Source: Centrapalus pauciflorus
Taxonomy: Eukaryota; Streptophyta; Magnoliopsida; Asterales; Asteraceae
Assembly (NCBI GenBank): GCA_020465985.1
Contig: JAANYP010000153.1
Location: forward strand, 230,001-294,000
Direction: 5' to 3'
Length of the DNA: 64,000 nucleotides
The position numbers were made by a program, and so were the translations under genes. How positions within the stretch are numbered: the stretch's first letter is position 1; every line of letters begins with the position of its first letter. The notes beneath the pieces are model-generated. The model was given only the letters and a program-made list of their open reading frames with translations. It searched no databases and was not told the origin of the DNA. Of this stretch, positions 1 to 9,625 are shown piece after piece.

Positions 1-176
1 TAGGGTGGAGCATGAGAGGCACCGTGGAAAAAGTCCCTCCTCTCATAAAAGAGAGGAGTATTTATAGCAAGCACAAGTGAGGCTATTAGGGTTTCAATTA
101 AATTGGGTTGGGCCAAGAGAAGCCCAAAGGTTAATAAATGGGCCACACAATTATTTATAGATGGGCTATACAATCA
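1..176 (-). repeat. 3' LTR of the LARD-like element (partial)
   Basis: Matches 4684-4860 with a few substitutions and small indels. In element sense it begins TGATTG at 176. The shared segment includes a TATA-like TATAAATA (minus strand, around 58-66) followed by an inverted repeat CTCCTCTC/GAGAGGAG. The rest of the LTR lies left of the window. Confidence 0.7.
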
Positions 177-192
177 AGTCCCCCAAGTCCGA
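177..192 (-). promoter_or_regulatory. Polypurine tract of the LARD-like element
   Basis: Read on the minus strand this is a purine-rich stretch around GGACTTGGGGGACT, directly before the LTR start TGATTG. That is the expected place for the plus-strand primer of reverse transcription. It sets the minus orientation together with the primer site at 4129-4147. Confidence 0.6.
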
Positions 193-249
193 AGTGATTG
201 GTTACAAAACCGATTGCTTTGGACTTATATAAATCCTGCTTTACCTGAT

Positions 250-1645
250 ACCATCGGGAGCTAGAAGATATTTTCAGCCTGGAAATCTATATGTAAACAG
301 CATAGAGATATTATCCAGAATTTATAAAGCGTCTGGGTAAATGCCACCAGAAGATATAATTGGCCTGAAAATCATAACCAGAATATATAAATGGCTTGAA
401 GAGCCGTACTAGAAGATATAAACTGCCCGAAGAGTCGTAACCGGAATATATAAACGGCCTGGAAACCAAATCTAGAAGATATAAATGGCCTAGAAGCTGT
501 GGCCAAAGAGATATAGCGGGCTGGAAGCCGTATCCAGAATATATAAAGCGTCTGAAAGCTGTAACCAGAAGATATAAATAGCCTGAAAGCCATAGCAAGA
601 AGATATAAAACGCCTGGAAGGCTGTAGCCAAAAGATATAACGGCCTGGAAGCCATATCCAGAATATATAAAGCGACTGGAAGCTGTAACCAGAAGATATA
701 AACGACCTGAAAGTCGTATCAAGAATACATAAAATGCCTGAAAAGCTGTAGCCAAAAGATATAACCAGAATATATAAAGCATCTGGAAGCTGTAACCAGA
801 AGATATAAACAGCCTGAAAGCCATAGCAAGAAGATATAAAACGCCTGGAAGGCTGTAGCCAAAAGATATAACGGCCTGGAAGCCGTATCCAGAATATATA
901 AAGCGTCTAGAAGCTGTAACCAAAAGACATAAACGACCTGAAAGTCGTATCAAGAATATATAAAATGCCTGAAAAACTGTAGCCAAAAGATATAACGGCC
1001 TGGAAGCCGTATCCAGAATATATAAAGGGTCTGGAAGCTGTAACCAGAGGATATAACGGTCTGGAAGTCGCATCAAGAAGATATAAAACGCCTGAAAAGC
1101 TGTATCCAAAAGATATAACGGCCTGGAAGCCGTATCCAAAAGATATAAAACGCCTGGAAAGCTGTATCCAAAAGATATAACGACTTGGAAATCATATCAA
1201 GAATATATAAAATGCCTGAAAAGCCGTATCAGATAATGTAGACGGCCTGGAGGGTGTAACCAACTTATGTAAATGGCCTGGAGGGCATAACCAGAAGATC
1301 TAAACGTCTTGAAGGGCCTTCTTAAAAGATGTAAACTGCTTTGAGGGCCTGTCCAAATGATGCAAAGGGCCTGGAGGGCCTGAGCAGATGATGTAAACGG
1401 CCTGGAGGGCCTATCCAGATGATGTAGACGGCCTAGAGGGTGTAAGCAGCTTATGTAAATGGACTGGAGAGCGTAACCAGAAGATCTAAACGTCTTGAAG
1501 GGCCTTCCTAGAAGATGCAAACGGCCTGGAGGGCCTGAGCAAATGATGCAGACGGCCTGGAGGGCCTGACCAGATGATGTATAAGGCCTGGAGGGCCTGA
1601 ATAGATGATGTAAATGGCCTGGAGGGCCTATCCAGATGATGTATA
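250..1645. repeat. Tandem array, about 31-bp unit
   Basis: A unit like AGATATAAACGGCCTGGAAG plus about 11 bp repeats about 45 times with substitutions. Subfamilies recur at about 123 bp (for example near 866, 988 and 1112), giving a four-unit higher-order period. From about 1210 the unit changes to a GATGTAAACGGCCTGGAGGG variant of similar length. Most units contain a short inverted repeat (GGCctggaaGCC). Because 31 is not a multiple of 3 and stops are rare on the minus strand, long repetitive open frames appear there; I do not regard them as genes. Confidence 0.9.
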
Positions 1646-1929
1646 ATCAAAGAAGTTGGGTTCAAGCAGTGAAGGAAACCGTTGAAGGTTGTTTAACTGT
1701 CTGGGGAATACCGATGATAGCTTAAAGTAGTTTAATCTTAAGTCTTCGGTTAAGCCGTCTGAAGCAAAATGTTTTACGACGTTTCAAAGTACGAGACCCC
1801 TACTGGGGCAATCCTAGTTGGTCATGGATATAGGTTGCTTTTCATATTACCAAATGAATGGTTATTTTCATGCTCTAATGCCGGCAGCGCTGTCAATTGT
1901 CCTTGAGAGGAACTAATTTGTTCACTTAG
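1646..1929. other. Unique interior of the LARD-like element
   Basis: No coding potential and no clear repeat beyond stray GGCG/CCTGG words. It separates the 31-bp array from the larger direct repeat at 1930-2292. Confidence 0.5.
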
Positions 1930-2292
1930 TGTGAATATGAATGTGATTCCAGGCGAATAATTCAAACCTGCGGTTTCAGGCGATAACTCAGCCTTAGGGA
2001 TTAATTAGTACTTTGTTTGGGCGCCTGGAAAATGTTTCCCATATCGGTGTCCATTAGTTCGGCGTCTCCTAGCTCAAGTACTTGAATCCGCATGAATGAT
2101 TCCAGGTGAATAGTTTAAACCTGTGGTTTCAGGCGATAACTCAGCCTTAGGTTTTAGGCGATAACTCAGCCTTATGTTTTAGGCGATAACTCAACCAGCG
2201 GGATTAAAAGTACTCTGTTTGGGCGCCTAGGAAATGTTTCCCATATCGGTGTCCATTAGTTTTGGCGTCTCATGGCTCAAGTACTTGAATCC
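1930..2292. repeat. Two-copy direct repeat of about 160-200 bp
   Basis: Segments 1930-2089 and 2091-2292 share long stretches, including GGTTTCAGGCGATAACTCAG and AAATGTTTCCCATATCGGTG. The second copy is longer because a 25-bp piece (TTTTAGGCGATAACTCAGCC and flanks) is itself repeated three times. The remaining 2293-2669 is unique and I see no gene in it. Confidence 0.85.
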
Positions 2293-2669
2293 ACGTGTTT
2301 ATTCGTATATACCGTAATTTAGGGTTGACACACGGTGAACCCATATATGAGATTTACAACTCATAGATCTATATATGCGTTCTTGTGACGAAGAGCATGT
2401 ATTGTAGACAATATGTCTTCAAACCTTTTGGCGAGACGTTGTTCTTGGTTCGCATGGCGAACATTGAAATGCAAACCATGTAGCACCTGGGGGTGGCGTC
2501 CATACCATTTTGAAGTGTGCGATTGATAATATATCATGGTTACCCCCAGTTTAATACTGCTAATTTCATCAGTAGTATTAAACTCAAATAACAAGACATG
2601 AGTCAACATTGTTTAAAACAATAATGTAATAAGTGATGGTAAGAAAGTACCAAACCATCTGCATAAACA

Positions 2670-3465
2670 ATGATGGGTCTGGAGCCTAGACCAGAATGCT
2701 GGAGGCGTCTAGCTTTAGAGGCTAGAGGTGCCTAGACTGAGAGCTAGATGAGTCCAGATGTGACGCCTAGATGCCCCTGAGCGTAGCGTCTGGATTTCGA
2801 GTCTATATGCGCCTGTACATGGAGTCTGGAGGCGTCTGGAATGGTGCCTGGACATGGAGTCAGAAAGCACCTGGACTTTAAGTCTGTAGCGCCTGGAGTT
2901 AGCGCCTGGACTTGTAGTCAGAAAGCGTATGGACTTAGAGTCTGTAACACCTGGAGGTAGCGCCTGAACTCGAAGTCAGAAAGTATCTGGACTTAGAGTC
3001 TGCATCGCCTAGAGGTAGCGCCTAGACATGAAGTCAGAAGGCGTCTGGAGGCACCTGAACTTAAAGTCTGAAAGCGCCTAGAGGTGGCGTCTAGAAGCAG
3101 CTGGAGGTAGCGCTTAGACATGAAGTCAGGAAGCGCCTGGACTTAGAGTCTGTAGCGCCTGGACATGAAGTCAGAAAACATCTAGAGGCAGCGCCTAGAA
3201 GCAGCTAGAGGTAGCGCTTAGACATGAAGTCAGAAAGCGCCTGGACTTTAAGTCTGTAGCGCCTGGACTTGAAGTCAAGAAGCGTCTGGACTTAGAGTCT
3301 GTAGCGCCTGGAGGTAGCGCCTGAACTCGAAGTCGGAAAGTGTCTGGACTTAGAGTCCGTAGCGCCTGGAGGTAGCGCCTGAACTCGAAGTCAGAAAGTA
3401 TCTGGACTTAGAGTCTGCAGCGCCTAGAGGTAGCGCCTATACATGAAGTCAGAAAGCGTCTGGAA
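2670..3465. repeat. Tandem array, about 22-31-bp subunits in a roughly 60-bp period
   Basis: Subunits such as GCGCCTGGACTTAGAGTCTG and GCGCCTGGAGGTAGCGCCTG alternate. Long units recur at about 60 bp in the right half (for example 3304 and 3363). Each subunit contains the GCCTGGA core also present in the first array, plus an inverted GACTT/AAGTC or GACT/AGTC pair. Confidence 0.85.
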
Positions 3466-3469
3466 ACTA

Positions 3470-3662
3470 GTAAAAAGTTACGCAAAAGCTTTAAGAAAAG
3501 CCACCAAAAAGCTGTTAAAGGTAGTGAAAAAGCCACCAAGAATCTTGTCAAAAAGCTGCCAGAAAGTTGTCAAAAGGCTGCCAAAAAGCTTGTCAAAAAG
3601 CTGCCAAAAAGCTGTCAAAAAGGTGCCAAAAAGCTGTCAAAAAGCTGCCAAAAGCGCCTGCA
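3470..3662. repeat. Tandem array, about 11-bp unit (AAAAAGCTGCC/AAAAAGCTGTC)
   Basis: Alternating 11-bp units, giving a roughly 22-bp dimer period, run through this stretch. An open frame at 3443-3784 on the plus strand translates it into a Lys/Ser/Cys-rich repeat. I treat that as a by-product of the array because no family resemblance is visible and the frame ends soon after the array. Confidence 0.8.
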
Positions 3663-3940
3663 CGAACCAGGCGGCTGCTGGCACCTGGCACCAGCCAAGA
3701 AATATCCATTTTATTTCTTTTTCTTTTTTGTCTGGCTTTTGCCTTTATCCACCTGTAGTAAAGAAGTTATTGTCGCGAAAATAGAGATAAATTTTATCTA
3801 ATGTCAAATGACGGTGTGGCCTGGACTATTGGCCTGGACGTAGAGTCCAGGTGCAAGTATTAAGCCAATGGCCTAGATATATATATGACATAAATATAAA
3901 GTGATTTTTAGCCCATTTTTGCTTAACAGGTCACTTGCAT

Positions 3941-4004
3941 CCAGGCGCTAGCGGTAAGCAAACCGCCTGGATCCAGGCGCTAGTGGTAGGCAAACCGCCT
4001 GGAT
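3941..4004. repeat. Two-copy 32-bp direct repeat with inverted ends
   Basis: CCAGGCGCTAG...CCGCCTGGAT occurs at 3941-3972 and 3973-4004 with two differences. Each copy can fold as a hairpin through CCAGGCG/CGCCTGG, so the pair can also form a larger cruciform. The core is the same CCTGG word used by the arrays. Confidence 0.85.
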
Positions 4005-4128
4005 GTATAACGAATCATTATTTTCATAGTCATGTTAATGAATATGACTACGCAATGATGTAGATTTGAGAGATAGAACATGGAAACCCAAAAGATGAGT
4101 TCGTAAAGCGACGAATCTTTTTGTTTCA

Positions 4129-4147
4129 GGTCCCACGGATGGCGCCA
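4129..4147 (-). promoter_or_regulatory. Primer binding site, tRNA-Asp type
   Basis: The minus strand reads TGGCGCCATCCGTGGGACC. Plant Ty3/gypsy elements commonly carry TGGCGCC followed by a related GTCTGTGGG-like stretch just downstream of the 5' LTR. Its place inside the right repeat copy supports minus orientation. Confidence 0.65.
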
Positions 4148-4148
4148 A

Positions 4149-4860
4149 TATTTCATACCTTTTTCCCGCCGGGTCGGTTCAGACGTGAGATGTAGCCGTT
4201 CTTTGTCTAACCCGAGCTTGGAACAAGGCTGAAACATGTAGAATCCCGTTAGAAGTGGGCCCAGGGCGTGAGCCCCGGGAGCCACCTCCGACGGTCAGAA
4301 TATTACCGGTGATGTAATATATCACAATAAATGTATGTGTGTACATGCATGTGTAACAATATATGTGATAAGAGAATGAATAGGGAGAGAGAGAGAGAGA
4401 GATCCATATGAGGGAAGATAAGATTCCGTCAAGTGGATAATAACCTCCTGGAAGAACTGCCTGGAGCTGTTATGGTGTAGTCCAGGTGCTGTAATGGATG
4501 AAACAAGTCGTGTTGAGGAAGTGAGAAACTCCTACTAGATAATCCAGGCGCTGGTAGATAATCCAGGTGTTGTTAATCAAACAAGGCGCGTTCCAGGAGG
4601 AAAACCTCCTGGAAGAACCGCCTGGAACTGATGGTATATAATCCAGGGGCTCAACCAGGTACCTGGTAGAATGTGGGAGAATTTAGGGTGGAGCATGAGA
4701 GGCACCGTGGAAAAAGTCCCTCCTCTCATAAAAGAGAGGAGTATTTATAGAAGTGCACAAGTGAGGCTATTAGGGTTTCAAATAAATTGGGTTGGGCCAA
4801 GAGTAGCCCAAAGGTTAATTAATGGGCCACACAATTATTAATAGATGGGCTATAAAATCA
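4149..4860 (-). repeat. 5' LTR of the LARD-like element
   Basis: The outer end is set by where the match to 1-176 stops (4860, TGATTTTATAGCC in element sense). The inner end is inferred from the primer site and is approximate because no clear CA terminus is visible there. It contains a TATAAATA box (minus strand, about 4741-4750), an adjacent CTCCTCTC/GAGAGGAG inverted repeat, a (GA)n run near 4386-4402, and several CCTGG-rich repeats (4440-4665) echoing the interior arrays. Confidence 0.55.
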
Positions 4861-5029
4861 TTTATGTATTGTATACTATGACTATTCAGGGCCGGCCCTG
4901 GGCCTGGTCCACCTGGGCCACCGCCTAGGGCCCAATCAATCTAAGGGGCCCAAAAAAATTTCATATGTTAATATAGCCCAACAGTCCAGTATTAGGTTAT
5001 ATGTGTTTTGGACGAAAAAAACCACAAAC

Positions 5030-5110
5030 AATGTGTTGGTTCAGCTGGTAGTCATGTCCCCTTGGAACTCTAATGTCATTGGTTTGATTCCCATTCTGTG
5101 CATTTTTTTT
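5030..5110 (+). repeat. tRNA-derived SINE-like segment
   Basis: 5037-5048 (TGGTTCAGCTGG) fits the RNA polymerase III A box with one mismatch, and 5081-5091 (GGTTTGATTCC) fits the B box with one mismatch at normal spacing. A T-rich tail follows. Plant SINEs have this layout. It does not fold as a full tRNA, and its outer limits are unclear. Confidence 0.5.
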
Positions 5111-5484
5111 ATTTTTTTATATCACATCACTATCACTTGGATTTTCATATATAGATTTCGTCTATTTGCTTTATATCAATATACAATCCATCAAATTCAA
5201 AATTCATACTTTTGTTTTCCAATGACTTTGATTTTTTTATTTTTGTTTATCACGTGGTTTATGTTATTTATTATACGATTATTACAAATACTAATGAGAT
5301 AGATGTTATTTTTTTGACCCATATGTTACTATTTAAAATTAAATTTTTTTTTTTCAATTTACTAATAAATATATAATTTAATATTGTATGCAATTTTTAC
5401 CCAATTTATAATCATACGATGTTAATATTAATATTTTTTTGCGGTTTTTGGATTGAGGAAAAAATCAGAGAAGCACCATGAAAC

Positions 5485-6234
5485 TAGGGGTGTTATATGC
5501 GGACCAAATACCCGGACCGAACCGGGACCGAACCGGTCCCGAACCCGAATAGGACCGATTTCCAAGCAATGGTCCGGTCCTCGGTTTCATATAATTGTTT
5601 CATTCGGGTTCGGTCCTAACTGGGTTCGGTCCGGTCTGGGTTCGGGAATTACCCGGAACCGAAATGCAAAGCCAATTAGAATTTAGAAATAGGATTTAGG
5701 ATCTCCAGTAGTCCAGTTCTCCACCGCAACACAAACTCCAGAGACCAGAAGACGAAGTGGAAGAGACGCTGTGAGGTCGATGGAATCAAAGAGTTGCCGT
5801 GGATTGAGGTCGATGGAATCGAAGAGACGTTGGCGGTGGCCGGTGAAGAAGCAATACGCGACCCCGATGGAAAAGGAAAAAAATAAAGGGCGATCGATGT
5901 TTTTTTTTTTCGTTATTGACTTGGTTCGGTTTTTTGAATGGTTGTCAAAATTCAAAACTTTTGGTTGGTTTGTTATTGTTTTTTTGAATGTTTGTACACT
6001 AAATATCATGGATGTTTCTTTTACTTTGTTATGTGATTTATAGTTGCTATTCCAAAAAAAAAGTGATTTTTAGTTTGGTCCTACCGGGTTTTTCCCGAAT
6101 ACCCGGAACCGGGACCGGGACCGAACCGGGACCAAGAATATTCAAATGGTCCGGTCCTCGGTTTCATATATTTGCTTCATTCGGGTTCGGTCCTAACCGG
6201 GTCCGGTCCGGGTTTGGTCCCGATAACACCCCTA
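5485..6234. mobile_element. hAT-like non-autonomous DNA transposon (nested, 750 bp)
   Basis: Perfect 12-bp terminal inverted repeats TAGGGGTGTTAT / ATAACACCCCTA are flanked by perfect 8-bp duplications CATGAAAC at 5477-5484 and 6235-6242. Subterminal regions (about 5495-5660 and 6075-6225) are rich in GGACCG/CGGTCC and ACCGGG/CCCGGT words and can pair with one another. The centre (5683-6060) has short open frames on both strands but no recognisable transposase. It sits inside the outer hAT-like element. Confidence 0.92.
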
Positions 6235-6418
6235 CATGAAACCATTACACGATGACAGATTGTAAAGTTTTTAAAGACATGACATTGACAATATTGCAAC
6301 AAACTCAGTATTATTTAATTGTAACTTTTTATACGAATATTGCTTATATATATAGAGGGCCCCTTTTTAAGTATATGCCCCGAGACTAAAAAATGATAGG
6401 ACCGGCCCTGCGACTATT

Positions 6419-8019
6419 ATGCATGTTAAAAAAACCATATTTATTAATAATTAAATGGTGCATGTCAGATTAACCAACTTATAAGAATTGATTTTATCGG
6501 TGAATAATGTATATATGTATAATATGTAAGTTTGTAAGCCATCGCTATAATGAATTGTTATCATCGATTACATGGTATTTTTATTCCACATGTGTTTTTC
6601 AATCCATAATGCTTTTCATATATGTTTTGTACTTTTGTACATTATTATCCTTTCATTTCATTACATGTAATATCAGATTATTTTAGCAATAATACGTGTT
6701 TATAATCATATCTTTGCTTTCATTTTCTTTATTATTGCATATTTGTTATATTTTTATTTACAAAAATCTTTACTGATTTTCACTTAAGATTAGATCATGA
6801 AATCCTCGACTTAACTGTCAAATGGATGCAGATGCCCATTGAAGATTTTACAACCTATATCAATTGAAGACCATGAAATTCTCAATCCCATATCCAATTC
6901 TGATAACGAATTAAGTAGTATGAATCTATAAATATATATCTGATTGTTCGGAAGCTAGTTTTTCATCGGTGTTATGAAATTGTAGGATGAAGAAAGTTTG
7001 AAATTAGAATGTAACAAGATAATTTTACCCGCACGTTGTAACGGGATCATAACTAAACAATAATAATTTTGTCATTTTAAAAATAGTTTGGACGAAAAAA
7101 ATTTATACTGGAGTATAGATAAAAATAATGCGACCATAATAATATATTCATATTTTAATAAAATATAATATCAAAATATTATAACAGAAAAACAAAACAG
7201 TTATATATTATATATAAGACAAAATAAATGGTCCACTGCATACCTAACTCCTCAATTAAAATAGCTCATAAGATAATAAATTTTACATCAAAATGTAAAC
7301 AAAAATAATGCAATCAAAATGATTTATTTGAAATTTTATAGAACATTGTATATTAAAAGTTATTATTAAAAAACAAAAATGTTATCTATTTTTATAGATA
7401 AAAAGTAATAAAGTAAATTAGTTGTTTATCTGTCAAATTGAGTTGTCTGGTTGCGAGATTCATTGTTCATTGAACAATAGCATAGTTTTCGTCTGAAAAA
7501 AATATTTTTTTTGGATTATAGAAAAAAATAATATGATCATAATAATATATTTGAATTTTTATATGATATAGTATCAAATGGTATAACATAGAAATAAGGC
7601 AGTTATATATTATATATAAAATAAAAAAACAAGTCGGTTGCATACCTGTCTGCTTGAAGAAAATAGTTCCGACGGTGATAACTTTTATATCGAAATGTAA
7701 ATAAAAAAAATGTGATCATGCTGATATATTTACATTTTTATAAAATATAATACATCAAAAGTGATTATAGAAAAACAAAAACGTTACATATTATATATAA
7801 AAGTAACAAAATAAGTCAGATGTTTACCTGTCTGGTTAAGCTACCTGTCAGCCTGGTTAACTATTCATTGAAGAGTAATGATATATTAGAATTTCATATA
7901 ATATAGTATCAGAAGGTATAACATAAAAATAAAGCAGTTATATATTATATTTAAATTAAAGAGTAAATTACATAAATGATCCTTGAGGTTTGCATAAAAC
8001 TTTGGATACGGTCTCTGTG
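6419..8019. other. AT-rich intergenic DNA with degenerate repeats
   Basis: No gene seen. A motif of the form AGTTATATATTATATATAA plus a downstream CATACCTGTCTG-like segment recurs in diverged form near 7199, 7375, 7601, 7785 and 7937, a spacing of about 150-220 bp. This suggests a decayed tandem or dispersed repeat. The stretch 7968-8019 (AAATTACATAAATGATCCTT and on) resembles a common plant interspersed repeat end, but I cannot assign it. Confidence 0.5.
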
Positions 8020-8318
8020 TGTTATTCTAGTTAAATCAATCAAACAATCATTATAAAACAATTAAGAACAAGAATCAAAGACTAACCGAATGATTGTATT
8101 ATCTAAAATGAAGATTATAGAGATGAGAAACCATTTGCACTGTAGCCCTAGATTGACTTTCTCAGATTCCGTGCAAATTACAAAATAGAATGATGTTAGA
8201 TCTGTCAATTTACAAAAGAAAGTTTCTATTTATAACTACAAGTCAACTATTTGTTAATTACAAAATAAACCCTTCACTGTCATCATACTCATCAAAGTTA
8301 TATATTCCTGATTGAACA
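8020..8318 (-). repeat. Probable 3' LTR of element C
   Basis: In element sense it begins TGTTCAATC at 8318 and ends ...AGAATAACA at 8020, 299 bp, close to the 293-294 bp LTRs of elements D and E. Shared words with the D LTR in the same order include GGCTACAGTG-like and CATTCGGTTAGTC-like segments and a TATAAATAG-type box. ORF3 runs about 60 bp into it. No clear polypurine tract precedes it, so the boundary is tentative. Confidence 0.5.
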
Positions 8319-9625
8319 CTTAAAGGAACTGGAACATCTTCATAAAGAATCAATCCCAGCTCGCTTTGAGCATCAACAGGTTTTTCTTTGGAGCTTCCGG
8401 CTTCACCCTTCTCTTGACCTTCGGTTTCTTTCTCTGGATATGTTATCATCAAAAGGCCAGTACCTTGCTCATCAAGCTTCCTTCTCTTCTCCCCCTCATG
8501 AGGAGCATCGGAGTCTTCATCGTGCTCATCATGCTTTCTCTTCGAAGCAGAAGCTTGAGCCTTACACGTTTGTTCTACAACAGATTTCCTTTCAGACATG
8601 TCTCCTAATGCTGTTATTACCGTGCTATCCAATCCAATCATCCGTTCTCGCATATCGTTAAACTGATCATGTACAAACTCTCTGAGTTCTTCAATAGCTT
8701 GATTCAGATCTTTTTGTTTCACTTTTTCTTCAGCCACATTCTTGCCCTTAAACAGTTTATGAATGTTAGCCATCTGATCCATCATTTCTGAGAATTGGCT
8801 TGTCATCTGATTAGTCACTCCAGCAACTGCTGCATTCAAGGCATCATCCAATTTTAGATTCAGTAACAAACGGGGAAAGACTAACTACTGGGTCACTTAG
8901 ACTTCCAGTTGTCACAACAGTCGAACTTGTGTAAAGGACGTCTGTGTGGCCAGTACTCAGAGTTAGCAAAGGTGTGTCTCTGACTGGACTTCCAACCTCT
9001 TCAAGTGACGGAGCAACAAATGCTTCCGACACCAAGGTTGTCCCGACAGTAACACGAAGTTCAACCGCACTTACTTCAACACATGAAGTGGACTCGAGTG
9101 TCCTAGTGTGTATTGGTTCTAGAGTATGTGCAAGAATTGAAGTTGTACACCCAGGCAGATGTGTACTATATTCAATATCCATAAAATCGAAAGGATTTTT
9201 GGATAGATTTTGTGCTTCATCCCGGTGAGAAGTTGAAACATTTTCCTGTTGAGAGGAAAATGGGTGGCTAGAGGGGTGTGCAATCGTCAGTGGGATACTG
9301 ACTAATTCAATGCTAACTCCCATTTGGGAGCTAACAGCTGATGTGGCTTGATCCCGACTATTTGGGCTAGGAATCTCCCTCACACTCTCTCTCGTTATTT
9401 CAACAATATTTATCTCTAGAATGCTTTGAGCTATAGAAATTTCTATCATTCCTGCACCTCCCTCATTTGTATCATGTCCACCCTCATCATCATCATCATC
9501 ATCATTCCCTTCCTCAGCTCCCTCAACAATATTTGATAATGTTCGTTCAGAATCTGAACTGCTCTCACCATCCCTTTCATGCACCTGTACACCCTCACTC
9601 ACAACTTGGCTGCCCTGAACATCAG
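8258..9625 (-). pseudogene. Element C ORF3, C-terminal part (split and frameshifted)
   Basis: Two overlapping open frames (9638-8844 and 8869-8258) represent one gene broken by a frameshift near 8850. The first part is Ser/Thr-rich and acidic with an Asp run (about 9485-9505). The second has a probable coiled coil (MTSQFSEMMDQMANIHKLF onward) and a basic pair KRKHDE...EKRRK that resembles a bipartite nuclear localisation signal. The frame ends inside the LTR. The 5' part of the gene lies at 19990-21050 on the other side of the gypsy insertion, which cut it at the TSD ATCAG. Function unknown; it corresponds in position to ORF3 of elements A and B. Confidence 0.65.

Larger units (their letters stand above)
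1..4860 (-). mobile_element. Non-autonomous LTR retrotransposon (LARD-like), 5' end of + strand cut by window edge
   Basis: About 175 bp at the window start is repeated nearly identically at 4684-4860, as two LTR copies would be. On the minus strand the right copy is followed by a TGGCGCC-type primer binding site (4129-4147), and the left copy is preceded by a purine tract (177-192), so the element reads right to left. The roughly 3.9 kb interior has no gag or pol similarity and consists mostly of tandem arrays. Known background: TGGCGCC primer sites (tRNA-Asp type) are typical of plant Ty3/gypsy elements, and coding-free relatives are called LARDs. The 3' LTR is incomplete because the window starts inside it, so the left target duplication cannot be seen. 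Confidence 0.72.
4887..6410. mobile_element. hAT-like non-autonomous DNA transposon (outer), interrupted
   Basis: The ends are CAGGGCCGGCCC at 4887 and a complementary ...GGACCGGCCCTG ending at 6410. They are flanked by 8-bp duplications TGACTATT (4879-4886) and CGACTATT (6411-6418) that differ at one base. An 8-bp target duplication and CAGGG-type termini are hAT hallmarks. The element has no transposase. A second hAT-like element (5485-6234) is nested in it; without that and its target copy the element is about 766 bp. The plus-strand open frame at 5003-5302 overlaps the SINE-like piece and low-complexity T-rich DNA and is not taken as a gene. Confidence 0.8.

Noticed and set aside
311..1520. 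Long repetitive open frames on the minus strand across the 31-bp array (Phe/Tyr/Leu-rich)
   Set aside because: The unit length is not a multiple of three and stops are rare in the unit, so open frames appear by chance. There is no conserved start, no domain and no codon pattern.
250..1645. Regular 31-bp repeats as a CRISPR array
   Set aside because: Units are contiguous and degenerate with no unique spacers, and lie within a plant LTR element.
3443..3784. Lys/Ser/Cys-rich open frame
   Set aside because: It is a translation of the 11-bp AAAAAGCTGYC array and has no independent support.
3980..4285. Minus-strand open frame overlapping the LARD primer site
   Set aside because: It crosses the primer site and LTR border and has no recognisable domain.
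5003..5302. Hydrophobic open frame within the outer hAT-like element
   Set aside because: It is T-rich low-complexity DNA overlapping the SINE-like piece; an Ile/Phe-rich frame is expected by composition.
7018..7050. ACCCGCACGTTGTAACGGG as a Helitron hairpin
   Set aside because: The stem is weak and no CTAG/CTRR end follows at the right distance on either strand.
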